NCBI GenBank assembly: GCA_964035545.1
Contig: OZ037765.1
Location: forward strand, 15,618,698 to 15,682,697
Length of the DNA: 64,000 bases
Direction of reading: 5' to 3'
Source of the DNA: Bugula neritina
Lineage: Eukaryota > Bryozoa > Gymnolaemata > Cheilostomatida > Bugulidae
Notes under the pieces: model-generated
What the model was told of the DNA's origin: nothing
The model's database searches: none
The model's input: only the letters and a program-made list of their open reading frames with translations
Made by a program: the position numbers and the translations under genes
In this document: one piece after another, positions 19,129-31,700 of the stretch
Position numbering within the stretch: the stretch's first letter is position 1
How the letters are laid out: each line of letters opens with the position of its first letter

Positions 19129-19758
19129 TGTGTTTACATCGAGGCTATATTATTGTGAGTTGTCCTCTCGAACCGACCACGCTAGTTGCGTGTTCCGGTG
19201 GAGCAGCCATGTTGCATTACTCGCGGCCACTTCGAATTTGCTATTGCTTAGAGAAGGACGTGTGGTTTGCCATAACATTATTATTCAGTCTTATCACTTA
19301 TCAGAATAGTTTTATTGTTACATTTAATTAGTGTTGTTAGTAGTTAGTTATTTCTTCGTGTACATAAATAGTTTAGTCAGTGTAAGGTTTTCTTATTTGT
19401 AGTTTTAAGTTTAGTTGCCTGCCAATAAAGTTTTACTGGTAGGGGGCTACTAGTGTAGTCGTTAGTGTGCACTGCTTAGCAGTTTGGAGAGCCAAACTGC
19501 GTTGTCTTGCGTGGAGCAAGTCGGGGTGGCGCTTGGTGTGACGCAGGGGTGGTAGGTGGTCACGGAGGCAGCTTGGAGCTGCCGTTTATTATAATTTGAC
19601 AACAATTATATTTCTAGTTTTAGAGATTATATATATGTTGTGCATGCCAGTTGAACTCATGTGTGAGGATTTTAGTTCAGTGGAAATATATTTGATTGCT
19701 TATTTAAATCTGAGCAATTATGCAATTAATACAATACCACACCAATGACAATATAACA
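19129..19758 (+). repeat. 3' LTR of element F
   Basis: Longer version of 14793-14981, with about 440 bp in the middle (19158-19598) that the 5' copy lacks. The extra segment includes a GC-richer patch near 19490-19580 with a tRNA A-box-like stretch (AGTGTAGTCGTTAGTG) but no B box. Ends ...GACAATATAACA. Confidence 0.8.
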
Positions 19759-20014
19759 CCCTGTTATGTCCGTACCGAATAAGCCGAATAATCAGTTAAA
19801 TCAGCTAAATGCAAGATAATAATCAATGTTAGGCTATATAATTGTTTCATTATAATTTAGAAAATTCAAGAGTTGCAAAGTTTTCATTTATTGATGAAAT
19901 TATTATTTTATAATTCAGTCTGTTCTGAAGCATTCCTTACATGGAAAAACCCATGATTACTTTTTTAAATCTAAAAATATGTTTCAGTATTAAAATATAA
20001 CTGTTACAGGTATT

Positions 20015-20717
20015 ATGAATCGTGATGTAACAATAAAGATGGAATATAGTCCACTGAACAAGTTCTCTTCCAGTGAAGAAGTTGAACAATACAGTCTGCC
20101 AGCACCATCTGTGACGCCTGTTCGATCAAAAAGACGGAAAAAGCGGAGAGAATACGATTCTCTGAAAGCTCACGCTGTTGATTCTGGAAAAATTTTGCGG
20201 CTGTGTACTTGCAGTAGCTGCATTATGTCTATAGTCATTATTTTATTGTTAGTCTTTATTAGTGCTCTTGCAGTGGTAGTATATTATATGTCTTCAGAAG
20301 TGGCTAAAATGCAAAATCTTATAGACAACATGCACATTGCTGAGGAACATTCCTCTTTAAAATATGTATCTTTGCAAAAAGAATCAGATGATTTGTATTT
20401 GATGATGCAAAAACTTGCAGCAACTCTACAAAATGTGAACTCTACTGTAAATCACCTAGAACTGAATGTCACATCAATTAGTGCCTTAGTTCGTAAGTCA
20501 CCGTCAACTGCTAGCAGCAAAGACTCCTCGCCAGCTGTACAATCCATAGAGCACAAACTAGCAGCATTTGGAAGTGAACTAACATCTGTTAAAGGAGACC
20601 TAGCAACTTTACGGCAGAAAGAGTTGAGCCTTGAGCACCGTATTGAAGAAGTTGATGCATCTATACTGCCAATAGCTCCTGAAAATACTTCTGTCGCCTT
20701 TGTTTCACCTTCATTGT
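20015..20717 (+). CDS. EFCAB14-like gene, coding exon 1
   Basis: Starts at the ATG at 20015, eight bases after a TTACAG acceptor-like site, so a 5' UTR exon may lie upstream. Ends TTGT|GTAAGT, phase 1. Encodes the basic tail, membrane helix and first coiled coil. Confidence 0.78.
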
Positions 20718-22033
20718 GTAAGTTAGCAAGTATTATCCTGATAAATTATAGGTTTGCATCTAATTGACCACTCCAAAGATGCTGGATTATGTAAAAATTA
20801 GCTACTAAGATTATAAGTACCCTTCATCTTACACTAGAGTTCTAATGAAATTATGCTATAGAAATGGGAGTGTCAGATTTAGTTGACAGCTTACACACAG
20901 TCTAATTACTTTTTGATTGGTCTGACTAAGTATTAAATGCACAAACATATATTGTATATCTTGCGTCTCTTTATTTTGCTTTTTTCTCCTTACAGCTGCT
21001 ACTGATCAAGAGTTTTTAGCATCACTGGAATCTCGCATTTCTGCGGTCAATGATACCTGCTCATCAAAAATAAGCTTCTTGCAAACATCAATTCAGCATA
21101 GTTATCCAGCTGAAGACAAAATCCTGCAACTTGACAACAATACTGCAGTTTATACATTAGATTATCCAGAAGTTAGTATTTACATATGTTATTTTATCTT
21201 CTTCAGTGATTAAAGCACTCTTTTATTGAAAATTAAAAGTCGTGGTTTTGTATTGTTCTCTGCATTCAAATAAGTTCCGATTAGTAGCTCTGTATACTAC
21301 TATTAGACTTCGTACACATAAAGTTGATGAATATACTGCTCAATATAGATAAATCACTTAGGAGAGTTTTTAACTTTTGAGACGTGAAACTGTAATTGGC
21401 TGAGCTGGAATTTTTAAAATCCAACTCTTAATTTTTAGAATTTTTTCAAGTTGAAATTTTACAGTTTTCAGGATCAGAAAAATGTAACTCAAAATTTTGA
21501 TTTACATCTACACTGGTGTATCATTTTCTTTAATATATTACAGATTATATTTTTTCTAACAGCTAAATTCATTGTGTATATTGCAGGCTCTTTCGTCGTT
21601 AAACAAAACTCTTGAAGGTGTAACAATTAATTTTGACCACTTGAAAGTCAAATACAATTCGGAATCGGAGTTACTCCTGCAGAGAGTTGATCAGCTAGAG
21701 ATTTCTGTACAAAACTTCAGAAATGAGTTGCAATATCTTCTGAGTAATAATTTAGAAAATAGGTTGATAAATCTGACAATAGCCTCAGGCATTGAAGATA
21801 TAATATCTCGGGTGATTTCGGACAAAACTACATTGATATCTCGAAACATTGCTGAACACTCTAGGCAACTCAATATGTTAGGAAACGAGATTCATGAGCT
21901 GAAAAAAGATCTCAACTTCAAAGCCATGCCTACCAAACCAACTTCAATGGCTAATGAAAACCTTCAGCCAACAAGTCTGAAAACCCCGGCCAAAAACTCA
22001 TTTCAAAAAATTGGGCACATCTCATTAAAATGA
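20015..22033 (+). CDS. Single-pass membrane coiled-coil protein, EFCAB14-like (3 coding exons)
   Basis: Joining 20015-20717, 20996-21171 and 21587-22033 gives 441 aa in frame. The N-terminal ~60 residues are cytosol-type and contain a basic cluster (RSKRRKKRR). A cysteine patch (LCTCSSC) leads into one hydrophobic segment (about residues 70-92), then ~340 residues rich in coiled-coil heptads with several N-glycosylation sequons (NSTV, NVTS, NKTL). Positive residues precede the membrane segment and the sequons follow it, so type II topology with an extracellular/lumenal coiled-coil stalk is likely. The layout and the NVNSTVNHLELNVTSIS stretch recall vertebrate EFCAB14, but no EF-hand is present here. 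That assignment is a weak resemblance. It converges with KLHL10. Confidence 0.75.
20996..21171 (+). CDS. EFCAB14-like gene, coding exon 2
   Basis: Acceptor CCTTACAG at 20988-20995; donor GAA|GTTAGT at 21171/21172. Length 176 nt restores phase 0. Coiled-coil segment. Confidence 0.7.
21587..22033 (+). CDS. EFCAB14-like gene, last exon
   Basis: Acceptor TATTGCAG at 21579-21586, phase 0, open to TGA at 22031-22033. Encodes the final coiled coil and a Pro/Lys-rich tail. Confidence 0.75.
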   Translation, partial: ALSSLNKTLEGVTINFDHLKVKYNSESELLLQRVDQLEISVQNFRNELQYLLSNNLENRLINLTIASGIEDIISRVISDKTTLISRNIAEHSRQLNMLGNEIHELKKDLNFKAMPTKPTSMANENLQPTSLKTPAKNSFQKIGHISLK

Positions 22034-22555
22034 AATCACAAAATTTAAAAGATTTATTTGGTGTTTTAAAATTCAACTAATCACCCAATGTGCAAGAACT
22101 TGACCTTTTACAAAGTATGTAGGATATGCATGAAAAAAAATATCAATATTTAATTTTTACTTTTTGCTAGCAACATATAGTGTAATAAACCCCTAATTTG
22201 TAAAATATATACTGTATCCTAAAATTTGGGTATTTAAGCTATTAATTAGTGCTGCTGTTGCTTTAAAATAATTTTATATAAGCTTATTTGATATTATATG
22301 ACTAAATGTAAATAAAACTATATTTTATGAAAAATAATTGGTGGTGATTGAAACTAGGAAATCCAGGTGTGTGCCAAAGCATTATTAGGTTATGCACACA
22401 ACTAACCATTTGAGCAATAAGGCAATGTAATATCAGTAATTTTAATTTTATAAATCTAAATTAAAGACTTAAAATTATGAAATATGGTAAATCAGATTTG
22501 ATTTTCCGAAATTATCCTTCTGAAAAAAAGGCAATAAAAGGACAATTAGTTTGGG
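22034..22555. other. Convergent 3' intergenic region
   Basis: 522 bp of AT-rich DNA between two stop codons facing each other. AATAAA-type signals for the plus-strand gene are visible at 22180 and 22311. No further gene. Confidence 0.6.
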
Positions 22556-22709
22556 CTAAGCTGGACTTCGGTTTGATTGCTGAGGCTTGGATTTGTCAAT
22601 TTTGGAAGCTTCCCGATTTTTATGTATATATTCATGAACGTTGAGCATGCCTTTGACAACGCAGGCACTCAAAGCACTTCGGTAAACATTCATGTCTGTG
22701 GCATCATAC
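22556..22709 (-). CDS. KLHL10: KLHL10 last coding exon
   Basis: Acceptor TTTCAAG, 154 nt ending in TAG at 22558-22556. Encodes YDATDMNVYRSALSACVVKG and a Lys/Ser/Pro-rich tail. Confidence 0.9.
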
Positions 22710-25700
22710 CTTGAAATGTAATGAAATACAATGATGTGAGAGCATATTACACGCAAAGCAAATCTATCGAATAAAATTTCCTATTATCACTATAGGATGT
22801 ACCATTCAGATAACTTTGCCATGTCCTTTTTTAGACAAAACCATATCTATTTAATATTTCATGAAGTGGGCTAAAGTGAAATCTGTGTGCCTGTATTTAT
22901 CATGAATTTGCATAATTGGCAGGAAATACTGATTTGCAATGTTTATAAAAAGCAATTAGCACCAGAACACTAACTCACCACTGGTCTACCAAATCATCAT
23001 AACATTCTACATTATAGATCGTGGTCACACCATTGAATCCTCCCATTACAAATATCATATCATCAATCACCTACAAATTAGCTATTTAATGTATCTGAAC
23101 ATATTATGTCAAATAGCTGTTTTTTGTACATAAATTACATTAGAGAACTATAGTGTTGAAAGTTAGACAGTTGTATTATAATACTAACAAAAAGACATTT
23201 GTAAGCAGCCTGTTATGCAAAATACATTGCATTATAATAGACCAAGTAAACCTCAGCCAATTAGGGGTGTGTACCAAATTCTAAAACCTCACCATTATAA
23301 CATAAAAAATTCTGCAAGTCCAAATGCAAAATGCATGCTTCTGAAAACTATAGCTGTGCAACTTGCATTACATACATTGTTTTTATTTCATATCTTAAAT
23401 TTATGTGTCTTGAGTTCATTTTTTACAATGTTTAAATTAAGTGCTTAAAAGATGCAATTGAAAAACAAATGGCTGCAAAAATGACCTAGTAGTGTTTTAC
23501 CACAGCTCCAGCCGTTTTGGTAAAACATACTTGATGGTTTTTTATTGACATAGTGGTAAATGAGCTGGTTGTTTTTGGCAGTTGGTAGCTGTGAAGCACT
23601 GCAGATTTTACATAATTCTAATTGGCTGAACTCTACATGACCAGTTGATGCTTGTATCTGATTGGCGTAATAATGCATTTGCATTTGAAAATGTAGAGCT
23701 TTATATAAATTATAATCGTGATATTTTAGAGTTGGTACACACCCCCTTTTGGTTGAGTTTTATAGTCTGTTCATGCTGTAGTGTATAGGGAAATTATTAG
23801 TATTACGAAATCTGTTTGCTCAATGAACTATGTTAGCTTACTGTGCTATGCCAACTTTCTGAGTTGGTTTGTAATAACTATAGACAGCTATATCTTAGGT
23901 GATTTCATTGAAGGTAGACACTGCTTTAGAAGGCTACTCAAATCAACCACTGCTGTTACTATTACAACACATTAGCAAGAGCATAGCACAGTCAGTGAGC
24001 TGTAATGGCAGTCCTACACCATATTTATCAGTACTATCATATACATACATACACACCCACACAGTCTACACATGCTGTAGAGATGACTACAGCATAAACA
24101 GACTATAAAACTCAACCAAAGTGTGGTGTGTACCAACTCTAAAATATCACGATTATAATTTATATAAAGCTCTACATTTTCAAATGCATTATTACGCCAA
24201 TCAGATACAAGCATCATCTGGTCATGTAGAGTTCAGCCAATTAGAAATGTGTAAAATCTGTAGTGCTTCACAGCTACCAACTGCCAAAAACAACCAGCTC
24301 ATTTACCACTATGTGAATAAAAAAACATCAAGTATTGATTTGGTTTTCATTATTCAATAATAATAACATAATCATCATAATTATCATTTATGGCCTAAGC
24401 CTGATTGTAGGGTATTATGACATTTTAGTACTCAGCAAAACTTACTTCTATAGCATAATTACTGCGGGGGCTGTACATTTCTGAAATTGGTGTCCAAAGG
24501 TTTCTCTTAGGATCCCATTTTTCGCAAGTACTTAGTCTTGTGACACCATTAAAACCGCCTGCAGAAAGCAAGAATTAATGTTGCAACAAGTTAAAAACTG
24601 CTGCATTTATTAGCAAGCATTAATAGACGCTTTTCACATGTCCCATTAAGGGAATTTGTATTTTGAAGTTGTCTCTTCCCGCCAGGCTGCGGGGCAGTCT
24701 CTATGGTATATAGAAGGCACATAAAATCAGTAAAAATCTGAGGTTTGTGTGTAGAATATTGCTAGTGCGAGTTTTATTTTTTCTGAGATTAGTATTTTGG
24801 CATAAGCACACGTGGTGTGGTGAATTATGGTGCATCTGAAGTGACAACTCCAATACCCTGTTCTTCGACATCAGGGCTGCAATCATCTACGATACGCTCT
24901 ACGATACGCTAAGCTACGCCCCCAACCCCATGCCATAATACACTGCTACGCTATCTCTCATGATACTAAATAGGATCGGCCAATCGGGGGTAAAGCTAAT
25001 GATCATACGATCATTAGCATCTTACATCAGCAGCTGGATAGTTGATTGATTGATTGATTGATTGATTTATTACATATCACAAACATGACAACACGTTGCA
25101 AAATTCAGTGTAAATACTGGCTATAATAAGTAGGAATGAACAAAAATAAGAGAAAAAATCGAAACTCTGTTGGATTATTTAAAATAAAAGCTCATTTAAA
25201 GTATTTACAAGATGTCGCAAGAAGCTATCTCTGCCCCATGCCCCTCTATATTTGATGGTTCGATATCTTCCAGAAGGGCATTGACTAAGAAAGTTATTGA
25301 TGAAATGGTCATTGTCTGTTATATATTTGATGGCAAGTTCTTTAGTGAGTTTCTGAATGTGCAAATCAATGTTTAGATACTTAATTCCGAGTTTTGAGCA
25401 ATCTTTGAGAATTCTTCGAATAGCCTTTTTATCACTGGCATAGATACAAGTAAAAATAGTAGGTAGACAATAGGCGATGCGGGACGTGATGAAACTTTTG
25501 AATAGCATATTTGCTAGAGGTTTAGAGCTAAGATACGCAAAATTCTTCACAATATACATTCTTCTTGATGCTGTTGTTACTACTGATTGTACATGTTCAT
25601 GAAATCTCAAATTCTGATCCACTAACACACCAAGATATCTCACTTTTTCAGACAATACAATGTTTGTTTCATTCAATACGAGAGTAGGGGTATGAGGTTT

Positions 25701-28700
25701 AGCACGTTGGGTTGAGAACATCATTTCTTGGGTCTTGCTAGGGTTTAATAATAGATTTAAATCATCACATTGCTTAGAAATTCTTTTAATCTCGTCAAAG
25801 TAAATATTTAGATCAGACTGTTTGCCAATGCAGCCAATAATGCAAGTGTCATCTGCATATTTAATTACGGTGATGTTGCTCTGGCTTGAGGTAATCCTAT
25901 TAGTGTAAATAGAAAACAATAGTGGAGATAAACAGCACCCTTGGGGAATTCCTGTGTTAGTTATGATTGGATTTGATGTTATGCCATCCACTACTGTGCG
26001 CTGTACTCTGTTTGTAAGAAAGCTGTAAATCCACTCAGTAACATTGGAGTCAAGATGAGTTAGTTGCGTAATGAGGTCTGGAATAGATATAGTATTGAAT
26101 GCAGAAGAGAAGTATGAGTTGTTTGCATAGATATTGTAAAATAATGTAGCTTCTCTCACTTGTGTTATTTTATTTACTCTTGTATTATTCATACTAAATA
26201 AACGCTATCTGTACTCAATACTCTACATTGGTAGTCTATCAGCACCCAGTCTCAAGTACCCACAATTAAAGTGAATAGCACAAATTCACAACAGTGGTGG
26301 CAGCAGTTGGATTAAATTAAGACTGATGCTCCTGGCTGAGAAGTAAAAGAGTATGGCGAGTGACGACGAAGGAGACATCCCCCGTCTGGAGCCGATCGAA
26401 GCAGGACCGGCAGCTGTAGAAGATGTCATAGGCGGCCCAGCGCTGCCTATGCACAGGTATTATTTCCGGGCTCCTACGTTCTGCGGAGAAGAACACGCGG
26501 AGCAATTCATTGCGGAGCTCCGCAATGTGGCGGCCATCTATAAATGGCACGCCAGGGTCACTTTGATACAGCTGTGGTTATGTCTGACGGGATCGGCTAA
26601 ACCTTATTATATCGGCCAAGATTTCGACAGCATCTTGGAGGGGTTAAGAGCCAGGTTTGGGCTCACCGCTCGAGATGCGCGTGTGCAACTCCAAGGACTT
26701 AGGCGAGATCCTATGACACCCTTGCGAGAACACGTGACCGTAGTGGAACGGCTGGCATAAGTCGCTTATGGCGACTTGCCGGCAGAAGGCCGGAGGAGTC
26801 TGGCATTAGAGGCGTTTCTCCAGTCGGTCAACAGTATTGGCTTAAAAGGGCACTTGCTGGTAGCTGAAGTTGATACGATGGAAAGGGCCCTTCAGCTTGG
26901 AAATGCCTATTGCAAGCCGGTAGCGCGTTTCGGCCTGATGTGAACGCGCAGCAAGTAAAAGCCGACGATGGATCACCACCGTCGTTGGCTGCTGCGGCAG
27001 TCCTTGTGGCCAAAGCGGCAGCTTAAGGGACCGGCTTAACTACGAGCCTGGTCCAAGAGCTGCTGACTGACAACCGGTAGCTGAGCGGCCTGCTAGGCCG
27101 CCGCCCTCTGTTGGGTTTGTGGTAGTGAACGACATCTCCTGAAGAGCTGTCCACACGGTGGGAGAAAACGCTTACCCCTAGACGGCCCACAGTAGAATCC
27201 GCCGACCGTGGGCCTCGGTTCAACCCCCCCCAGCCTCCCGGACTAAAGCCGAAAGCCAACAGGGCAGGGAGACTGCCTTCCTCAGAATGGAAAGCCCTAA
27301 AGAGAGTCAGCAGGCCACAAGGTTTGCCGGAACCTCCGGCTTGGCCACCCAAAAACTGCTTTGGAGGATTACAAGAGGAAGGAGTGGGAGCAGGACCGAG
27401 ATTTCCCTCGACTGCCCACGAGACCTCATAGACCTCCTCACAATCGGAGAGCGGAGGTGCATCCCAAACTCCATGCACATGAGATGTCGCCTCCAGAGAC
27501 GAGCCGCTCAGTGAGCGCCCAGTCATATGGAAGCAGTTATATCCTGCCCGGTAAGCTTGCGGGCAAAGCTGCAACATTCCTGTTGGACACTGGGTGTACT
27601 ACTAATCTCCTGAGCCGGCGTCTTTTTGACACACTCAATGCAGGAGACAGGGCTAACCTGGAGCCATATGAAGGGGAGCACGGCATGTTGGCGGATGGGT
27701 CATGTATTCCATTCTATGGCATGATTAAGCTGACAGCTTGAGTCCATGATCAGGTGATCAGCGAGACTTTCATCGTCAGTCAGCTAAAGAAGGACGCTGT
27801 TTTAGGGATGCCTTTCCTAAAGAGACACAAGTGCCACATTGACTTTAACAGGTCAGCGGTGATGTTGGCCGGGCCTGAGCTTGCTTGTGTGAATAAATTT
27901 GTCAGGCCCTTGGTGGATGAGTGCAGGTGGTACGATGTTGCACCATTTCTAGGCGCTCACGTGCTACAGTTTGCTGCAGAGTGAACTGTAGGAAAATATC
28001 TGACTTCGGAGTGGTGGAAGGGGCTTTTGGAGGCAAACAGCCTGAACCGACTGGACGAGCGTTGGGAGTTCCTGGTACAGTGTGTGAACCCTTTAACTCC
28101 GTGCAGGAGGAGGATGTCGGGCCCACCATAGAGACAGCGGAGGAGACTCGTGGGGTACTCACTACAAACATCAGGGGGCTGGTACCTGAACACTTGGTAG
28201 ATTTATACGGGAATGCCTGTGATGGCTGTGAGAGTAACTGGGAACGTCAGGTAGTGGCGCAGTTACTCTCTGAGTACAAAGATGTGTTCAGTTGCGGCGA
28301 CCATGACATGGGCCTGATTACGGCTGTCTGTCATGAGATACCCCTAGCGGCAGGGACGGGGCCGATTCTGCAGCCGACCCACAGGTTAGGTTCTGAGAAG
28401 GAAAAGGAAGTGAGCCGTCAGGTGCAATACCTTCTGAGCCAAGACCTGATTGAGCCAGCTGACAGTGTTCTGTTTCGCAAACGGGATGGGAGCTGGAGGT
28501 TTTGCATGGATTATCGCAAACTGAACAGCGTGACCATCCAGGACGCTTACCCTATTACAAGGATCGATGAGTCGCTAGATGCCTTAGCTGGTAGCAAGTT
28601 CTTCAGTACGTTATATTTGCTGAGCGGGTACTGGCAGAGGCGTTTGAGTTTTGATGCACAAGACAAAGCTGCGTTCAAAAGGCGGCATAGGCTCTGGAAG

Positions 28701-31700
28701 TGGAAAGTGTTGCCATTCGGACTTACATCTGCTCCGGCTACCTTTCAGCGACTCATGGAGCAGGTTCTCAGTGGGCTACAGTAGAAGACCTTGCTTATCT
28801 ATCTCGATGATATCCTCATCTCTCCCGACTTCGACACTCATGTCAATCGGCTTAGAGAGGTGTTCGATAGACTTCGAGCCGCCGGTCGGAAGCTCAAGCC
28901 CTCTATGTGCGCGTTGTTGCAATCAGAGGTCAAGTACCTAGGCCATGTAGTTGGCCAGGACATGGTCGCTATCGACCCCGAGAAGGTACGAGCTGTGAAG
29001 GACTGGGCCGTCCCTGTGGACATCCCTGAATTGCAGGCATTCCTGGGGTCGGTGGGGTACTATAGGCAGTACATACCCGACTTTGCAGAAATTGCCCAGC
29101 CATTAAACTGGTTGACAGAAAAAGGGGTCCGCTGGCAGTGGGCGTATGCAGAGCAGCAGGCAGTCGAGCACCTCAAGTATCGCCTGATGAAGGCACCCAT
29201 CTTGACATACCCTCCTCAAGGATTGCTTGGTAGAGGCGCCCATCTTGTCGTACCCTGATCCGGCGAAGGAGTGCATTTTTAACACTGATGCGAGTGACTA
29301 CAATGTGGGAGCTGTGCTGTCTCAAGTTCAAAATGGTCGCAAGGTGGTGGTGGCTTACTACAGTAAAGCTATGTCGGCCCTGAAAAGAACTACTGTACTA
29401 CCATGAAAGAGCTTCCGGTAGTAGTTAAAGCGGTTAAGCACTTCAGAATATATATGTATGGACGAACAGATCACGCGTTCTTGATATGGTTGTGCAGACG
29501 AGCTAAACCCTCTAGTCAAGTAGCGCAATGGCTTGAGATCTTGGCTGAGTTTTCACACCGGATTGAGCACCTACCTGGAGAAAAGCACAGTAATGTCGAT
29601 GGAATTAGTCGGCGGCATGGAGAGGGGTGTAAGCAATGCCTAAATATTGGGCACAGGGATGGTGAACCCCCTCGCTCGGATGTGGAAGAACAGATAGGGA
29701 GAGCAGGTGCATATAGCTGGGAAGAAGGCCAACTCTAGTTTGATGCCTCCTCCAGCGCTGTTAACACCCTTCATGAAAACCCTACACTGTTCAGAAACAT
29801 CAGGGACCTTTGCAAGCTCCAATCTACGCTACCGGAGGTAGTAGCCGACTTAGTCCGGGCAAAGAAGGGGGGCGGCGGCCTATACGAGGCCGAACAACGG
29901 GTCAAGTGTGCAGAGTTAAAGTATTTCGTGACCGTTGGGACTCCCTCAAGTTCAATAGTGGTGGGCTGTCAAACTATAGCATCCGGTGCAAATTACCAGA
30001 AACGTGAGAGGGTAGTCTGTCTGTTTATCCTTCACCGGGAGGTGATCTGCGACACTCATAAGCAAGCTCATGCTGGAGCTGGGAGGGTGACCAGGTGTCT
30101 TCAGCTCCAGTGGTATTGGCCCGGGATGTCCGACTCTGGGTGCAGAAGTGTGAGATATGCCAGGCTAGTAAGCATGGCCATTCCACTGAGACCACAGGGA
30201 GGCGTCGCCTCCACGCCAGTCGTCCGTGGCAAGTAGTTGCCGCAGATTTGGTTGGTCCCATGCCCACGTTTGTGAGAGGTAATAACTTGATACTGATTTT
30301 AACCGACCACTTTCCGCGGTCGCCTGATGCTCCGGCTATTCCGGATGCGTCGGCCCCCACGGTGGCCAGGGCCTTGGATCAGAACGTGTTCTGTTATTTT
30401 GGAGTACTGGAGCAGATACACACTGATCAGGGTGCCCAGTTTCAGTCGCAACTTATGAGCGATTTCTGTAAGACGTGGTGTGTCAACCAGAGCCAGACTA
30501 CCGCATATCACCCGCAAGTGAATGGGGTTGTTGAGCGGAACAACCGTATGCTAGGCAACTCTCTGAGAAGCCTGCTACTGGGTAAAAATCAGGAAGATGG
30601 GGACTTGGTGCTGCCGCAAATCATGCAATCATACAGTAGTACCACTAACTCCAGCACACTGGAGACCCCGACCTTCTGATGCTTGTTAGAGAAACAAGGG
30701 TTCCTGAGCAAATAACCTACCATGTTCCTGCTCTAGAGAGCAGCGTCCACAGTAACGTAGATAGAGCTCATTACGCGCATAAGGACGGCTTACGAGATTT
30801 TGCGTGAGCAGCAATGGCGGTTGAAGAGTGAAGACTCTGATGACTTCCCTTCGTATAAGGAGAGAGACTGGATGATCAGTCACTGCCGGCGGCACGGACA
30901 GGCAGCTAAGTTACAGCCAAAGTTCGTGGGTCCTTATTGCGTGACCGAGGTGATGCCCAATCACCAGTATGAGGTGGAACGTTCGGGTCAAGTGTCGATC
31001 CAGAATAAGGCCTGCTTGAAGCCATATTGGGTGAGCCGTGATGCAGCCGGGCAGGCGCCTTCACTTCTGAAACCTATGCGCCGTCTGACCCTAAGGGGAT
31101 GGGCTAGGGTCGACAGTGAGTTGGAAGTTATAGTGCAGAGACCGGAAGAAGCGGCCGAAGAGGCAACATACCAGCCCCACCACCAGTGGAGCCGGCCGAC
31201 GCACCTGTAGCCCCCCAATGAAATGGAGACTTCTCAACTTAATGAGGATAATAGAGCTGGGGAGGACCCACCCGTACCGGTGGACCCTTTCGCACCAGAG
31301 ACCCCACCCAAAATGGTGGACTCATGGGTGGCAGCAGCTCCCCCAGTACCATTAGAACATAGCCAACGTACTAGGGTTTCTCCATTTTATCTTCAAAACT
31401 TTTTGCGACTTGGTCTACATGCATACTATATTATAAGTCGTCAGTCAGTACAAAAGAAGTCTGGGGGCAGCAATTGAGAGTTGTATTCCCCAGTGGCAAT
31501 TACATTAGGTCAGCTGGGGGGTCAGCAGGGGCGGAGCCAACTCACTGGTTAAGAGGAGTGTTATGTAATCACTCTCACCATGTGGAGCGCCCTTTCCAAT
31601 TGTAACTGTTGACATGACAGCATGTATTTGTGGTCATTGGCAGCTACATGCTCTAAACAGACAGTATGGCTGACACTGTGATTGTCTTGGAGGGTAAGTC

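Larger units (their letters stand above)
14793..19758 (+). mobile_element. Ty3/Gypsy LTR retrotransposon F, decayed
   Basis: LTR ends match at both sides (TTGTGTTTACATCGAGGC... to ...GACAATATAACA), enclosing gag with zinc knuckles, protease, RT, RNase H and integrase on the plus strand. It is a different Gypsy lineage from A-D: codons are AT-richer, the primer site (TTGGCGACAAG after the LTR) differs, and there is no ORF3. Multiple stops and frameshifts make it inactive. Possible imperfect 5-bp target duplication TCCTG (14788-14792) / CCCTG (19759-19763). The two LTRs differ in length (189 versus 630 bp). Confidence 0.88.

Noticed and set aside
19440-19580. tRNA-like A-box stretch in the element F 3' LTR
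   Set aside because: No B box and no cloverleaf pairing.
22896-22896. CRISPR arrays, bacterial operons, riboswitches
   Set aside because: The window is eukaryotic; the repeats are inverted or LTR-type, with no regular spacer array.
23445-24360. Two similar ~79-residue ORFs on opposite strands
   Set aside because: They are mirror products of the foldback arms; no independent evidence for a protein.
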